From Beijerinckiaceae bacterium (GTDB lineage Bacteria > Pseudomonadota > Alphaproteobacteria > Rhizobiales > Beijerinckiaceae): a stretch of DNA of 64,000 nt. The stretch lies in NCBI GenBank assembly GCA_024304885.1, contig JALJOM010000003.1, forward strand, positions 840,110 through 904,109, read 5' to 3'. Below, one piece after another: positions 49,343-59,331 of this stretch. The notes under the pieces were generated by a model. That model worked only from the letters and a program-made list of their open reading frames with translations. It was not told the origin of the DNA and did not search any database. A program made the position numbers and the translations under genes. Within the stretch, counting starts at the first letter, position 1. The number at the start of each line of letters is the position of its first letter.

Positions 49343-49795
49343 ATGGCTCTGTCCGGTGCAGCGTTGCGAAGGAAGGGACAAGGACGCGGGCGTCGCGGGG
49401 TGCCGCGCTACGGCGCGATGGCCGAGATCAACATGACGCCGTTCATCGACGTCATGCTCGTGCTGCTGATCATCTTCATGGTCGCGGCACCCTTGCTCGC
49501 GACGGGCGTGCCGATCGACCTGCCGCAAACCAAGGCCGCTGCCCTCAACATCGAGCAAAAGCCCTTGTCGGTCGCCGTGGACGAAAAAGGCTCGGTCTTC
49601 GTCATGGATCAGCCGGTGCCGGTCGACGAGCTCGCCGACCGCCTGAGGGAGGTCGCCAAGGACGGATTCGACGAGCGCATCTATGTGCGTGGAGCCAACC
49701 AGGTGAACTACGGCCGGATCGCCGAGGTCATGTCCATCATCACCTCGGCGGGCTACAAGAGGGTCGCCCTCGTCACCGAGCCCGCCAAGAACTGA
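49343..49795 (+). CDS. tolR: Tol-Pal system protein TolR
   Basis: The 150-residue protein has one N-terminal membrane helix (about 30-55) with the proton-carrying Asp of MTPFIDVMLVLLIIFM. The rest is periplasmic. AGGAGAAG lies before ATG 49343. It starts 103 bases after tolQ. Confidence 0.94.
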   Translation: MALSGAALRRKGQGRGRRGVPRYGAMAEINMTPFIDVMLVLLIIFMVAAPLLATGVPIDLPQTKAAALNIEQKPLSVAVDEKGSVFVMDQPVPVDELADRLREVAKDGFDERIYVRGANQVNYGRIAEVMSIITSAGYKRVALVTEPAKN

Positions 49796-49801
49796 GGCAC
49801 C

Positions 49802-50956
49802 ATGCGGCTTCGCGTTCGCGAGACTCCGGGCTTCGTCCTCTCGACCGGTGCGCATGCCGCGCTTCTTCTCGCCGTGCTGCTCGGCTTCTCGCGCGCGAGC
49901 CTCGTCGTGGATCCCCACGAGGCGGTCCCGGTCGAGGTGATCGACGGGCGCGAGCTCGACCAGGTCATGAAGGGCGAGAAGACCGCGCCGTCCGTGCAGC
50001 CTCGCCCGAGGGTCGAGAAGCGAGCCGACGTGGCCGAGCCGAAGCTGCTGCCGGCGCTCGCCGAAGCCACAAAGGATGTAACGCCGCCGCCTGCTCCTGC
50101 GAAGCCTCAGCCCGAGCCAGGGAAGGACGTCGCGAAGGAGGAGCAAAAGCCCGCTCAAAAAAGTGCTGCGATCTCTCCGCCGCCACGTCCGGTCGAGCCG
50201 CAGCGTCCGGAGCCCAAGCCTCGGCGCGTCGAGCAAGCCGCGGAACCCGCCCCTGTTCCGCCGAAGCCGCCGGACGCCGAGCCGCTCGTGCCGAAGCCGG
50301 TGCCGAAGCCCAAGGTCGTGCAGAAGCCCGACCCGAAACCCGAGCTTCCGAAGGAGGCAAAGCCTCCCGTCGCGCAGAAAAAGCCCGAGCCGCGCTTCGA
50401 GCCGGATCGGCTCGCGAAGCTGCTCGAGCAGGACAAGCAACGCCACCCCGTCGAGAAGCCCGCAGACAAGCCTGTCGCAAAGCCGCGCTCGGGTGAAGAG
50501 ACCGCGCCGTCCGACAAGAAGTTCGATCCGACGGATATCAGCAGGTTCCTGAGCAAGGACGCACCGCAGCGCAAGGCCTCCGCCGGCCAGGATCTCCAGC
50601 AGCTCGCCGCACTCGGTGCGCCGACCGCGAGCGCGGCCAAGATGTCGCCCTCGCTCTGGGGCCAGCTCGACGGCCTGCTTCAAGAGCAATACAAGCGCTG
50701 CTGGACCTTCATCGGGGTCGGCGGCCAGAAGAAGTACATCCCGGAGATTCGTGTCCAATTTGCCGAGGACGGTTCGCTGGCGCTGCCGCCCGAGCTCGTC
50801 AATCCGCAGTCCGATCCGAGCCTGAAGGCACTGGCCGACAGTGCACTCAGGGCAGTGCGGCGGTGCGATCCGCTGCGAATCCCCGCACGATACCAACCCT
50901 ATTACGAGCAATGGAAGAGCCGGATCGTCCGTTTCGATCCGGAGGAGATGCTGTGA
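49802..50956 (+). CDS. tolA: Tol-Pal system protein TolA
   Basis: The 384-residue protein has an N-terminal anchor helix (about 13-34), a long Pro/Lys/Glu-rich stalk (about 60-230) and a C-terminal globular part (about 270-384, with [10 protein letters not shown]). It links the inner-membrane TolQR motor to TolB/Pal. The stop overlaps the tolB start (GTGA). Confidence 0.9.
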   Translation: MRLRVRETPGFVLSTGAHAALLLAVLLGFSRASLVVDPHEAVPVEVIDGRELDQVMKGEKTAPSVQPRPRVEKRADVAEPKLLPALAEATKDVTPPPAPAKPQPEPGKDVAKEEQKPAQKSAAISPPPRPVEPQRPEPKPRRVEQAAEPAPVPPKPPDAEPLVPKPVPKPKVVQKPDPKPELPKEAKPPVAQKKPEPRFEPDRLAKLLEQDKQRHPVEKPADKPVAKPRSGEETAPSDKKFDPTDISRFLSKDAPQRKASAGQDLQQLAALGAPTASAAKMSPSLWGQLDGLLQEQYKRCWTFIGVGGQKKYIPEIRVQFAEDGSLALPPELVNPQSDPSLKALADSALRAVRRCDPLRIPARYQPYYEQWKSRIVRFDPEEML

Positions 50957-52329
50957 AGACCTTCGATTTCCTGACGCATGGGCGGGAGACGGCAAAAGCA
51001 GCGCATCGGCTGCCTCTCACCCGGAGAGGGGTGCTCCTCGCCCCCGCCTTGATCGCATTCACGAGCGTCGCCCTCGCGCCGGCGCGGAGCGAGCCCGCCC
51101 GCTATCTCGACGTGCGCCGCGGCAGCGGCTTCACGCCGATCCAGATCGCTGTCACGAGCTTTGTCGGCGATCCGGCCGCGAGCGCGCAGCTCACCGGCAT
51201 CGTCACCGGCAATTTCAAGCGGTCCGTGTTCCTTTCCCCGATCGATCCGAAAAGCTTCGTCGAGACGATCACGAACCCCGACCAGCCGCCGAGCATGGAT
51301 GCGTGGCGGATGATCAATGCGCAATTCGTCGTCACCGGTCGGACCGGACGCGCCGCGGACGGACGGCTTCAGGCCGAGTTCCGCCTGTTCGACGTGACCA
51401 CGGGCGCTCAGGTCGCAGGCAGCCAATATGTGACCGATCCGAGCAATGCCCGGCGCATCGCTCATATCATCTCGGACGTGATCTTCACCCGGATCACAGG
51501 GGAGAGCGGCTTCTTCGATACCCGGGTGGTCTTCGTCGACGAGACCGGGCCGAAGCAGAGCCGGCGCAAGCGTCTCGCGATCATGGATCAGGACGGCGCC
51601 AATGTCCGTCACCTGACGCGGGGTGACGATCTCGTAGTCACGCCGCGCTTCTCACCGTCCTCGCAAGACGTGACCTACATGTCCTTCGGCGTTTCCGATC
51701 CGAAGGTCCTGCTCATGAACCTCGAGACCGGCCAGCGCGAGGTCGTCGGCAATTTTCCCGGCATGACCTTCGCGCCGCGCTTCTCGCCCGACGGGCAGAA
51801 GATCGTCATGTCGCTGGCACAGGGAACGGCGTCGAACCTGTTCACCATGGATCTCGGGTCGCGCACGACGACGCGGCTCTCCGATTCGAGCGGAATCGAT
51901 ACCTCGCCGTCCTATTCCCCGGACGGGACCCAGATCGTCTTCGAGTCGGATCGCGGCGGCACGCCGCAGCTTTATGTCATGTCCGCCAAGGGCGGCGCAC
52001 CACGCCGCATCTCGTTCGGCGAAGGGCGCTACTCGACGCCCGTGTGGTCGCCGAAAGGCGACTATATCGCCTTCACCAAGCAGCAGGGCGGGACCTTCTC
52101 GATCGGCGTCATGCGGCCCGACGGGTCGGGCGAGCGGATCCTGACGGAGGGCTATCACAACGAAGGGCCGACCTGGGCGCCGAACGGCCTCTACTTGATG
52201 TTCTTCCGTGATCCAGGGGGCCAAGGCGGCGCGAAAATCTATATGACCGACATTTTCGGGCGCGGCGAGTTCCCCGTGCCGACGCCGAGCTTCGCGTCCG
52301 ATCCGGCCTGGAGCCCGCTCCTTAAGTGA
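50953..52329 (+). CDS. tolB: Tol-Pal system periplasmic protein TolB
   Basis: The 458-residue protein starts at GTG 50953, overlapping the tolA stop, with GGAGGAG upstream; a longer frame to 50863 is inside tolA. The leader has [15 protein letters not shown], a twin-arginine-like signal. Then follow the TolB N domain and a six-bladed propeller (repeats such as [18 protein letters not shown]). TolB binds Pal, but no pal gene follows: a repeat copy and cobalamin genes do. Confidence 0.94.
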   Translation: MKTFDFLTHGRETAKAAHRLPLTRRGVLLAPALIAFTSVALAPARSEPARYLDVRRGSGFTPIQIAVTSFVGDPAASAQLTGIVTGNFKRSVFLSPIDPKSFVETITNPDQPPSMDAWRMINAQFVVTGRTGRAADGRLQAEFRLFDVTTGAQVAGSQYVTDPSNARRIAHIISDVIFTRITGESGFFDTRVVFVDETGPKQSRRKRLAIMDQDGANVRHLTRGDDLVVTPRFSPSSQDVTYMSFGVSDPKVLLMNLETGQREVVGNFPGMTFAPRFSPDGQKIVMSLAQGTASNLFTMDLGSRTTTRLSDSSGIDTSPSYSPDGTQIVFESDRGGTPQLYVMSAKGGAPRRISFGEGRYSTPVWSPKGDYIAFTKQQGGTFSIGVMRPDGSGERILTEGYHNEGPTWAPNGLYLMFFRDPGGQGGAKIYMTDIFGRGEFPVPTPSFASDPAWSPLLK

Positions 52330-52334
52330 GCCCA

Positions 52335-52551
52335 TAGAGCGGTTTCCAGCGAAGTGGGCACCGGTTCGCGTCGCGAAATCGCGACAAAACAAGAAATTGG
52401 AGCCGCTTCCGATCCCGGTGGGTCGGAAAGTGATCCAGATCACGATGACTTTGGATCGAATCGATCCAAAGTCATGAAACGCGATCGCTTCCAAAAGTTC
52501 AGAGCGGGATGCGGGCGGAAAACCGCTGTACACTTTTCCTCGTCCCGCTCT
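52335..52551 (+). repeat. Intergenic repeat copy 11 (R2 followed by short-type R1, forward)
   Basis: The best composite: TAGAGCGGTTTCCAGCGAAG..., GCGTCGCGAAATCGCGAC, a TTCCGATCCC hairpin, then R1 from GATCACGATGACTTTGG (palindrome to 52476) to TCCCGCTCTG. It lies between tolB and cobO, where pal would be expected. Confidence 0.92.
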
Positions 52552-52600
52552 GGGCCGCTGTGAGCTCGGGTCTGCAGCGATCCTATCTCGGGGCGTATCG

Positions 52601-53221
52601 ATGACCGGCAGTGCCGACGAGACCGAGGCTCTGCGCCACCGGCTGAAGATGGCGAAGCGCAAGGCGGCTCAGGATGCCGAGGTCGCCTCGAAGACGATCC
52701 TCGAGAAGGGCCTGCTCGTCGTCCATACGGGGAACGGCAAGGGCAAGTCCACCGCGGCCTTCGGCCTCTTGCTTCGCGCGCTCGGCCACGGCTTTCCCTG
52801 CGGCGTCGTGCAATTCGTCAAGGGCGGGCGTGAGACCGGTGAGCGTCGCGCGTTCGAGCGCTTCTCCGATCTCCTCGTTTGGCACACGATGGGGGAAGGA
52901 TTCACCTGGGAGACCCAGGACCGCGACCGCGACAAGCGCGCGGCGGAGGCGGCCTGGTGCCGAGCCCGCGAGCTCATGGACCGGCCTGACCTGAAGCTTC
53001 TCGTGCTCGACGAATTGAACATCGTGCTCCGCTACGGCTATCTGCCGCTGGCCGAGGTCGTGGCGGTGCTGGCGGCCAGGAGATCCGACCTCCATGTCGT
53101 CGTGACTGGCCGCAATGCGAAGCCGGAATTGATCGAGGCGGCCGACCTCGTGACCGAGATGAGTCTCGTCAAGCACCCCTTTGCCGCCGGCGTCCGGGCG
53201 CAGGCCGGGATCGAGTTCTGA
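52601..53221 (+). CDS. cobO: Cob(I)yrinic acid a,c-diamide adenosyltransferase
   Basis: The 206-residue CobO/BtuR protein has the P-loop [12 protein letters not shown] and the segments [17 protein letters not shown] and [11 protein letters not shown]. It adds the adenosyl group to cobalt in the corrin ring. cobQ follows after two bases. Confidence 0.93.
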   Translation: MTGSADETEALRHRLKMAKRKAAQDAEVASKTILEKGLLVVHTGNGKGKSTAAFGLLLRALGHGFPCGVVQFVKGGRETGERRAFERFSDLLVWHTMGEGFTWETQDRDRDKRAAEAAWCRARELMDRPDLKLLVLDELNIVLRYGYLPLAEVVAVLAARRSDLHVVVTGRNAKPELIEAADLVTEMSLVKHPFAAGVRAQAGIEF

Positions 53222-53223
53222 GC

Positions 53224-54687
53224 ATGCTTTCCCGCGCCAAGGCCTTGATGGTGCAAGGCACCGGGTCCGACGTAGGCAAGTCCCTGATCGTCGCGGGGCT
53301 CTGCCGCGCCTTCACCCTGCGCGGCCTCGGGGTGCGCCCGTTCAAGCCGCAGAACATGTCGAACAACGCCGCCGTGACGGCGGACGGCGGCGAGATCGGC
53401 CGGGCGCAAGCGCTCCAGGCGCGAGCCTGCCGCGTCGCGCCGCGGGTCGCCATGAATCCGGTGCTCCTGAAGCCGCAAGGGGGCGACGGCTCGCAGATCG
53501 TCGTGCGGGGCAGGGTGATCGGAACCGCCCTCGCCCGCGACTATCAGGACCTGAAGGCGAAGCTGCTCCCGGCCGTGGTCGAAAGCTTTGCCGAGCTGTC
53601 GTCAGAGGCGGACCTCGTGCTGATCGAGGGCGCGGGCAGCGCCTCGGAGATCAACCTGCGCGAAAACGACATCGCCAATATGGGGTTTGCCCGCGCCGCG
53701 GATGTGCCCGTGATCCTCCTCGGCGATATCGATCGCGGTGGCGTGATCGCCCAGATCGTCGGCACCAAGGCCGTCCTCGATCCGGCCGATGCCGATCTCG
53801 TCGTGGGGTTTCTCGTGAACAAGTTTCGCGGCGACGCGAGCCTTTTCGACGAGGGCATGAAGCTCATCGAGCACCGTACCGGCTGGCCGGGGCTCGGGCT
53901 CGTTCCTTATTGCGCCGCGGCCGCGCGCCTGCCCGCGGAGGATTCGCTCGGGCTCGCGCGAAACGAGCCGCGCAATGGGCCGATCGTCGTCGCCGTGCCG
54001 GTCCTGCCGGGCATTGCCAATTTCGACGATCTCGACCCGCTTCAGCTCGAGAGCGAGGTTTCCCTCGTGATGGTGAAGCGCGGCCGGCCTCTGCCTGCCG
54101 CGGCCGCGCTCGTGATCCTGCCCGGGTCCAAGACGACGATCGCCGATCTCGCGGCCTTTTGCGCCGAGGGCTGGGACATCGACCTTCGCGCCCATCTGCG
54201 GCGCGGCGGCCATGTGCTCGGCCTATGCGGGGGCTATCAGATGCTCGGCCGGAGCATCGCCGATCCCCTCGGCCTCGAGGGAACCGCCGGGAGTGTCGAG
54301 GGGCTCGGCCTCCTCGATGTCGCGACCGAGCTGACCGAGGAGAAGGTGCTCGCTCCGGTTCGCGGCGCCGATGCGCGCGACGGGGCGTCTTTCGAAGGCT
54401 TCGAGATGCACCTCGGCCGCACCTTCGGCCCCGATCGCGCGAGGCCCTTGCTGCAGTTCGACGACGGGCGGACGGAGGGCGCGGTCTCGGCCGACGGGAG
54501 GGTCGCCGGCACCTATGTGCATGGGCTCTTCGGCGCGCCGGTGCAGCGGTCGGCCTGGCTCGCGCGGCTCGGCGGCACGGGCTCGGGCGCGTCCTACGAG
54601 GACGCGGTCGAGTGTGCGCTCGACGAGATCGCCGCACATCTCGAGGCGCATGTCGATCTCGATCGACTGCTCACCCTTGCGAGATGA
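53224..54687 (+). CDS. cobQ: Cobyric acid synthase
   Basis: The 487-residue enzyme amidates adenosylcobyrinic acid a,c-diamide at four side chains. An N-terminal [14 protein letters not shown] P-loop ([10 protein letters not shown]), an [10 protein letters not shown] segment, and a C-terminal glutamine amidotransferase domain with the catalytic Cys in [10 protein letters not shown] are present. It overlaps the convergent cbiB end by 17 bases. Confidence 0.95.
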   Translation: MLSRAKALMVQGTGSDVGKSLIVAGLCRAFTLRGLGVRPFKPQNMSNNAAVTADGGEIGRAQALQARACRVAPRVAMNPVLLKPQGGDGSQIVVRGRVIGTALARDYQDLKAKLLPAVVESFAELSSEADLVLIEGAGSASEINLRENDIANMGFARAADVPVILLGDIDRGGVIAQIVGTKAVLDPADADLVVGFLVNKFRGDASLFDEGMKLIEHRTGWPGLGLVPYCAAAARLPAEDSLGLARNEPRNGPIVVAVPVLPGIANFDDLDPLQLESEVSLVMVKRGRPLPAAAALVILPGSKTTIADLAAFCAEGWDIDLRAHLRRGGHVLGLCGGYQMLGRSIADPLGLEGTAGSVEGLGLLDVATELTEEKVLAPVRGADARDGASFEGFEMHLGRTFGPDRARPLLQFDDGRTEGAVSADGRVAGTYVHGLFGAPVQRSAWLARLGGTGSGASYEDAVECALDEIAAHLEAHVDLDRLLTLAR

Positions 54688-55654
54688 CGAGGAGAGCGGC
54701 GTCCGCCAAGATCAGTCCGTAGACCGCGCAGGCCACCCGGTAGAGCGCAAGGGCGCGGAGAATGTCGCGGGGCTCTGGGTCTCGGCCCCTCCCGATCCAG
54801 GCATCATTTATGACCGTCTGCCGGTAGGACCGTGGCCCGCCGAGGCGCAGGCCGAGCGCGCCGGCGAAAGCGGCCTCGGGCCAGCCGGCATTGGGAGAGG
54901 GATGACCGCGCGAGTCCCTGAGCGCCGTCTGCCACGAGCGCCGCGGCGAGGCATCCGCGACCACGAAGGCCGCGAGGACGACGAGCGCCGCCGAGAGCCG
55001 CGCCGGAGCGAGGTTGGCGAGATCGTCGAGCTTTGCCGCGGCGAAGCCGAAGGCGCAAAAGCGCTCCGACTTGTGCCCGATCATGCTGTCGGCCGTGTTC
55101 AGCGCCTTGTAGCAGGCCCCTCCCGGAAGCCCGAGAAGGGCGAGGAAGAAAGCCGGCGCGACCACGCCGTCGGAGAAATTCTCGGCGAGGCTCTCGATCG
55201 CCGCGCGGCAAACGCCCGCAGAGTCGAGCTCGGCCACGTCGCGTCCGACGATCTTGCCGACCGCCTCGCGCGCCGCGGCGAGGCCATCCTTCTCGAAAGC
55301 GAGGGCGACCGCCTCGACATGCCCATTGAGGCTGCGCTGCGCGAGCAGGCTCGAGGCGAGAAGCGCTGTCACGAGGAGGCCGATAGGGCTCGGCAGGCCG
55401 GCCGTACCCGACGCGAGGAGCAAAGCCGCCCCCGCGGTGATCGACAAGACGAGGCCGAGCGCGATAAAGCCGCAGAGACGCCGCAGGGCAAAATGCCAGT
55501 GCGCCCGGTTGAGCCGCGCTTCCGAGGCGCCGACGAGGCGGCCGATCCAGGTGACCGGATGGCCGATTGCCCGAAAGAGGCTCTGCGGATAGCCGAGGCA
55601 GGCCTCGACGGCGAGGGCGAGCACCGCGAGGGGAAGGGTCGTGACGAGGTCCAT
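54671..55654 (-). CDS. cbiB: Adenosylcobinamide-phosphate synthase
   Basis: The 327-residue membrane protein (called cobD in the Pseudomonas naming) has several helices and conserved [19 protein letters not shown] and [14 protein letters not shown]. It attaches the aminopropanol phosphate arm made from the product of the neighbouring decarboxylase. Only 21 bases separate its start from the divergent cobC start. Confidence 0.93.
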   Translation of the reverse strand: MDLVTTLPLAVLALAVEACLGYPQSLFRAIGHPVTWIGRLVGASEARLNRAHWHFALRRLCGFIALGLVLSITAGAALLLASGTAGLPSPIGLLVTALLASSLLAQRSLNGHVEAVALAFEKDGLAAAREAVGKIVGRDVAELDSAGVCRAAIESLAENFSDGVVAPAFFLALLGLPGGACYKALNTADSMIGHKSERFCAFGFAAAKLDDLANLAPARLSAALVVLAAFVVADASPRRSWQTALRDSRGHPSPNAGWPEAAFAGALGLRLGGPRSYRQTVINDAWIGRGRDPEPRDILRALALYRVACAVYGLILADAALLVISQG

Positions 55655-55660
55655 GCTCGA

Positions 55661-55730
55661 GCTCTACATCGTCATATGATCGCATTTTCGCGACGCGAAC
55701 CGGAGACCATTTCGCTGGAAAATGCTCTAT
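55661..55730 (-). repeat. Intergenic repeat copy 12 (R2 part, reverse)
   Basis: CGCATTTTCGCGACGCGAAC, GGAGACCATTTCGCTGGAA and AATGCTCTA are the reverse of forward R2 starts. It fills the gap between divergent cbiB and cobC and holds the cobC start codon. Confidence 0.85.
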
Positions 55731-56761
55731 CGGCGATCGAGGCGGGCGAGTGGGGCCGAGACGGGCACGGCGGCAATCTCGTTGCGGCGCGGCGCGCCTT
55801 TCCCGCAGCGCCCGAACCCTGGCTCGATCTTTCGACCGGCATCAACCCTTTTTCCTTTCCTGTCCCAGAGCTGCTGCGAGAGCTCTTCACCCGCTTGCCG
55901 GAGCCCGAGGCGTTGCGCGCGGTGGAGCAGGCCGCACGACGCGCCTATCGCGCGTCGGAGAGCTGCGCCGTGGTCGCGGCGGCGGGCTCGCAGGCGCTCG
56001 TCGGGTTCTTGCCCCGGCTCGTTCCGGCGCGCCGGGTCGGAATTCTCGGCTTCACCTATGCCGAGCACGAGATCGCCTGGCGGGCCACGGCGGCCGAGGT
56101 CGCGATCGTCGAGGACCTCGCGGCGCTGGAGCGCATGGATGTCGCGATCGTGGTCAATCCCAACAACCCGGACGGGCGGCTCGTCCCGGCCGAGGACTTG
56201 AGGGCCCTCGCGAAAGGTCTCGCGAGGCACGGCGGCCTGCTCGTCGTCGACGAGGCCTTCGTCGATTTTCTCCCGGCTGACGCGAGCCTCGTCCCGATCT
56301 TGCCGGAGGAGGGCGCCATCGTGCTGCGCTCCTTCGGCAAGGCCTATGGCTTGCCGGGCCTGCGGCTCGGCTTCGCGGTCGCTTCCGCGGACGTCGCCGG
56401 GCGGCTTCGGCAGGTCCTCGGCCCTTGGCCGGTCTGCGGCGTCGCGGTCGAGATCGGCAGAAGAGCACTCACGGACGAGGCCTGGCTCGCGGCTGCGCGG
56501 CAAGCGCTGCGCGAGGAAGCAGCCGCGCTCGACCGCCTGCTCGCGGCCGCGGGTGTCTCCGAATGCGGCGGGACGATCCTGTTTCGCCTCGTCGCGCATT
56601 CGCATGCCGCGCACCTCTACGAGGACCTCGGCCGTGCCGGCATCCTGGTTCGGCGCTTCGCGGCGCGGCCGAGCTGGCTCCGGTTCGGGATTCCGGCGAG
56701 CGAGAGCGACAAGATGCGGCTTCGGGTCGCGCTCGGCATCGATCGAGGACGCAGGACCTGA
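55676..56761 (+). CDS. cobC: L-threonine-O-3-phosphate decarboxylase
   Basis: The 361-residue PLP-dependent aminotransferase-fold enzyme makes (R)-1-amino-2-propanol phosphate for the cobalamin side arm. It has GHGGNLVAARRAFP near the N-terminus, DLSTGINPF, VVNPNNPDGRL and the PLP-lysine region RSFGKAYGLPGLRLGF. The only in-frame ATG upstream of the conserved part is at 55676, inside a repeat copy, so the first 19 or so residues are repeat-derived. The gene is called cobD in Salmonella naming. A CTG at 55715 is the other possible start. Confidence 0.9.
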   Translation: MIAFSRREPETISLENALSAIEAGEWGRDGHGGNLVAARRAFPAAPEPWLDLSTGINPFSFPVPELLRELFTRLPEPEALRAVEQAARRAYRASESCAVVAAAGSQALVGFLPRLVPARRVGILGFTYAEHEIAWRATAAEVAIVEDLAALERMDVAIVVNPNNPDGRLVPAEDLRALAKGLARHGGLLVVDEAFVDFLPADASLVPILPEEGAIVLRSFGKAYGLPGLRLGFAVASADVAGRLRQVLGPWPVCGVAVEIGRRALTDEAWLAAARQALREEAAALDRLLAAAGVSECGGTILFRLVAHSHAAHLYEDLGRAGILVRRFAARPSWLRFGIPASESDKMRLRVALGIDRGRRT

Positions 56762-56930
56762 GGCAAATCCGGAATGTCCGTAAGCATCTCTGCGCGGTTT
56801 CGCAGCCCTAGATTGCAAGTATTCTAAAGTGAAAGAACATTGCTTCGGCATGCCGGTGCGATATTCCAATGGAACTACTTCTCGGCTATCTTGCCCGTCG
56901 AGCAAGATCGACATTCTCGAGGAGCTGCAC

Positions 56931-57467
56931 GTGACACGCCTCGCCTTCTCTGCGCTCGTCGGGCTCGGCTGCGCCTTGCTCGCCGGCGGGTCGACCGCAA
57001 AGGAATATCCGATCGGCAAGCCGCAGCTGAAGGCCGGCATGGAGATCGCCGCGGTCTATCTCCAGCCGATCGAGATGGATCCCGCGGGCATGATGCCGCT
57101 CGCCGCGCAATCCGACATTCATCTCGAGGCGGATATCATGGCGGCCAAGGACAACCCGAACGGCTTTTCCGAAGGCGATTTCATCCCCTATCTCGAGATC
57201 GCCTACGAGCTGACGAAGCGCGACGATCCGGCGGTGACGAAGGGCGTCCTCGTGCCCATGGTGGCGAGCGACGGGCCGCACTATGGCGACAATGTCGCGC
57301 TGAAGGGGCCGGGAAAGTACAAGCTCGCGCTGAAGATCTCGCCGCCGGCGCTCGCCCGCTTCGGCCGGCATGTCGACAAGGAGACCGGGGTCGCCGCCTG
57401 GTTCGCGCCGTTTTCGGTCGAGTTCGACTTCACCTACGCCGGGACCGGCAAGAAGAGCGCCTATTGA
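56931..57467 (+). CDS. Periplasmic iron-binding protein (P19/FtrA-like)
   Basis: The 178-residue protein starts at GTG 56931 (GAGGAG upstream) with a signal peptide (LAFSALVGLGCALLAGGSTA). The mature part has KEYPIGKPQ, DIHLEADIMA, FIPYLEIAYEL and the HYGDNV segment of the P19/Tp34 family, which binds Cu and Fe in iron uptake. It is the first of three genes resembling ftrA, ftrB and ftrD. Confidence 0.87.
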   Translation: MTRLAFSALVGLGCALLAGGSTAKEYPIGKPQLKAGMEIAAVYLQPIEMDPAGMMPLAAQSDIHLEADIMAAKDNPNGFSEGDFIPYLEIAYELTKRDDPAVTKGVLVPMVASDGPHYGDNVALKGPGKYKLALKISPPALARFGRHVDKETGVAAWFAPFSVEFDFTYAGTGKKSAY

Positions 57468-57488
57468 GGCGCGACGGAGACTTTCGGA

Positions 57489-57827
57489 ATGTGGAAACCT
57501 CGACTTTTGCTCGTTGCGGCGCTGATGCTGCTCGCTGGTCCGGCTCCGTCGATCGCCGAGGAATTGCCGACCTTCGTCCTCGAGTTCGAGGACGGCAAGA
57601 TCACGCCGCTCCGCCTCGAGGTGCCGGCACGAACGCGCTTCAAGATCGAGCTGCGCAACAAGGGCAAGTCGGCCGCCGAGTTCGAGATGGAAAAGCCGCA
57701 CAAGGAGAAGGTCCTCGCGCCCGGGGCGCAGTCGTCGGTCGTGTTCAAGACCCTCGATCCCGGGGACTACGAGTTCATCGACGAGTTCCATCCGGAAGCG
57801 CCGAAGGGCGTCATCGTCGCGAGGTAG
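57489..57827 (+). CDS. Cupredoxin-domain protein (FtrB-like)
   Basis: The 112-residue exported protein has a signal peptide (about 1-23) and a cupredoxin-like fold (FVLEFEDGKITPLRLEVPAR; EFEMEKPHKEKVLAPGAQ; PGDYEFIDEFHPEAPKG). In the FtrABCD iron system the cupredoxin is proposed to oxidise Fe2+. It lies 21 bases after the P19-like gene. Confidence 0.85.
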   Translation: MWKPRLLLVAALMLLAGPAPSIAEELPTFVLEFEDGKITPLRLEVPARTRFKIELRNKGKSAAEFEMEKPHKEKVLAPGAQSSVVFKTLDPGDYEFIDEFHPEAPKGVIVAR

Positions 57828-57835
57828 CGCGCCGC

Positions 57836-57877
57836 ATGGCCCCGGTCCTGCTTGCGCCGGAGACGCCGGCCTCATGA
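57836..57877 (+). CDS. 13-codon mini-frame coupled to the next gene
   Basis: ATG 57836 starts MAPVLLAPETPAS and its TGA overlaps the ATG of the following Fe-S gene (ATGA). It stands exactly where an ftrC permease gene would be expected, so it may be a coupling leader or the tail of a deletion. It could also be chance. Confidence 0.25.
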   Translation: MAPVLLAPETPAS

Positions 57878-59331
57878 CCACGGTGACGGAGCTCGACGCG
57901 CCGCCGTCGTCGGCGGGAGCAATGCCTTCGACGCCTCGGGCGCGACCCGGGACTGGCGTCTCCGCTGCGCTTGCGTGGCTCGGCGAATGGCTGCGACACC
58001 ATCGCGGTCTCGTGCAAAGGCTGCAATGGGCGGTCGTCCTCGTCTATATTTTCCTCGTCGCCGTGCCGGCCTTCCTGCCTCTGCCTGGCCGCGCCGCGCA
58101 TATCTGGTCCGATCTCGTCCTCTTCGCGGGCTTCGTCTTCTGGGGTCTCTGGTGGCCCTTCGTGCTCCTCTCCATGGTGCTGGTCGGGCGGACCTGGTGT
58201 GGGATCTTTTGTCCCGAAGGCGCCTTGTCGGAGGCCGCGAGCCGGTTCGGACGGGGCCTTTCGGTCCCGCGCTGGATCACCTGGAAGGGCTGGCCCTTCA
58301 CCGCCTTCGCCTGCACCACGATCTACGGCCAGATGGTGAGCGTCTACCAATATCCGAAGCCTGCGCTCCTGATCCTCGGCGGCTCTACGCTCGGCGCGAT
58401 CGCGGTAGGTTTCCTCTACGGACGCAACAAGCGCGTGTGGTGCCGCTATCTCTGCCCGGTCAACGGGGTCTTCGGCCTCCTCGCGAAGCTCGCGCCGGTG
58501 TATTTTCGCGTCGATTCGGAGGCTTGGGCGCGCTCGCGTAGAGCGGGCAAGGCGCATGTGCAGGCGCTCGATTGCGCTCCGCTCGTCGCGATCAAGACCA
58601 TGAAGGGCGCTGCCGATTGCCACATGTGCGGGCGCTGCAGTGGCTTTCGCGGAGCGATCGCGCTTGCTCCGCGTGCGCAAGATCACGAGATCGTCCATGT
58701 GGCGGGACGCGTCGCCAATCCCGCCGAGACGGTGCTGATTGTCCTCGGCTTGATGGGCGTCGCGGTCGGCGCCTTCCATTGGAGCGCGAGTCCCTGGTTC
58801 ATCGAGCTGAAGCAGGCCTGCGCGGCCCTCCTCGTCGATCACGGATTTTCCTCTGTGCTGGAGATCCAGCCGCCGTGGTGGATTCTCACCGATTATCCCG
58901 ACCGCAACGATCGGATGAACCTGCTCGACGGGACCGTGCTCCTCGCCTATATCGCGGCAACCGCGATCGTCATCGCCGCAGCGGTCTCGGCCTGCCTCGC
59001 GCTCGCGACAACGTGCCTCGGGCGCTGGTCGTGGGTGCGCTTCCACCATCTCGCGCAGAGCCTGATCCCGATCGCGGGATGCGGCGTGTTCCTGGGCCTT
59101 TCCGCCTTGACGGTCACGATGCTGCGCGCCGAGGGCCTCGCGATGGGCTTCGTGGGGACGCTGCGCGCGGCTCTGCTCCTGGCCGCGGCGCTGTGGTCGC
59201 TTCGCCTCGCGTGGAAGATCGCCGGGCTCGCGACGCCGAGCCTTTCGCGTCGCGCCGCGGCCGTGGTCTCGATCGGCGGCGCCGTCGGGACCGGGGTCGC
59301 GAGCTGGGGAGTGTTGTTCTGGGTGTGGTAG
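57874..59331 (+). CDS. Membrane [4Fe-4S] protein (FtrD/NapH/CcoG-like)
   Basis: The 485-residue protein has about seven membrane helices and two membrane-edge cluster motifs, WCGIFCPEGAL and WCRYLCPVNGVF, plus CxxCGxC in DCHMCGRCSGF. This is the NapH/RdxA type used by FtrD to supply electrons for periplasmic iron handling. No FTR1-type permease is encoded next to it. Confidence 0.87.
   Translation: MTTVTELDAPPSSAGAMPSTPRARPGTGVSAALAWLGEWLRHHRGLVQRLQWAVVLVYIFLVAVPAFLPLPGRAAHIWSDLVLFAGFVFWGLWWPFVLLSMVLVGRTWCGIFCPEGALSEAASRFGRGLSVPRWITWKGWPFTAFACTTIYGQMVSVYQYPKPALLILGGSTLGAIAVGFLYGRNKRVWCRYLCPVNGVFGLLAKLAPVYFRVDSEAWARSRRAGKAHVQALDCAPLVAIKTMKGAADCHMCGRCSGFRGAIALAPRAQDHEIVHVAGRVANPAETVLIVLGLMGVAVGAFHWSASPWFIELKQACAALLVDHGFSSVLEIQPPWWILTDYPDRNDRMNLLDGTVLLAYIAATAIVIAAAVSACLALATTCLGRWSWVRFHHLAQSLIPIAGCGVFLGLSALTVTMLRAEGLAMGFVGTLRAALLLAAALWSLRLAWKIAGLATPSLSRRAAAVVSIGGAVGTGVASWGVLFWVW

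Noticed and set aside
52330..52600. Cobalamin riboswitch before cobO
   Set aside because: The region is filled with repeat copy 11; no B12-box-like conserved core was seen.
53864..54637. Arg-rich minus-strand frame opposite cobQ
   Set aside because: Composition is typical of out-of-frame GC-rich DNA, and cobQ is certain on the plus strand.
56800..56840. Iron-responsive Irr/Fur box before the P19-like gene (TATTCTAAAG)
   Set aside because: Only one half-site resembles the iron control element; the other half is absent.
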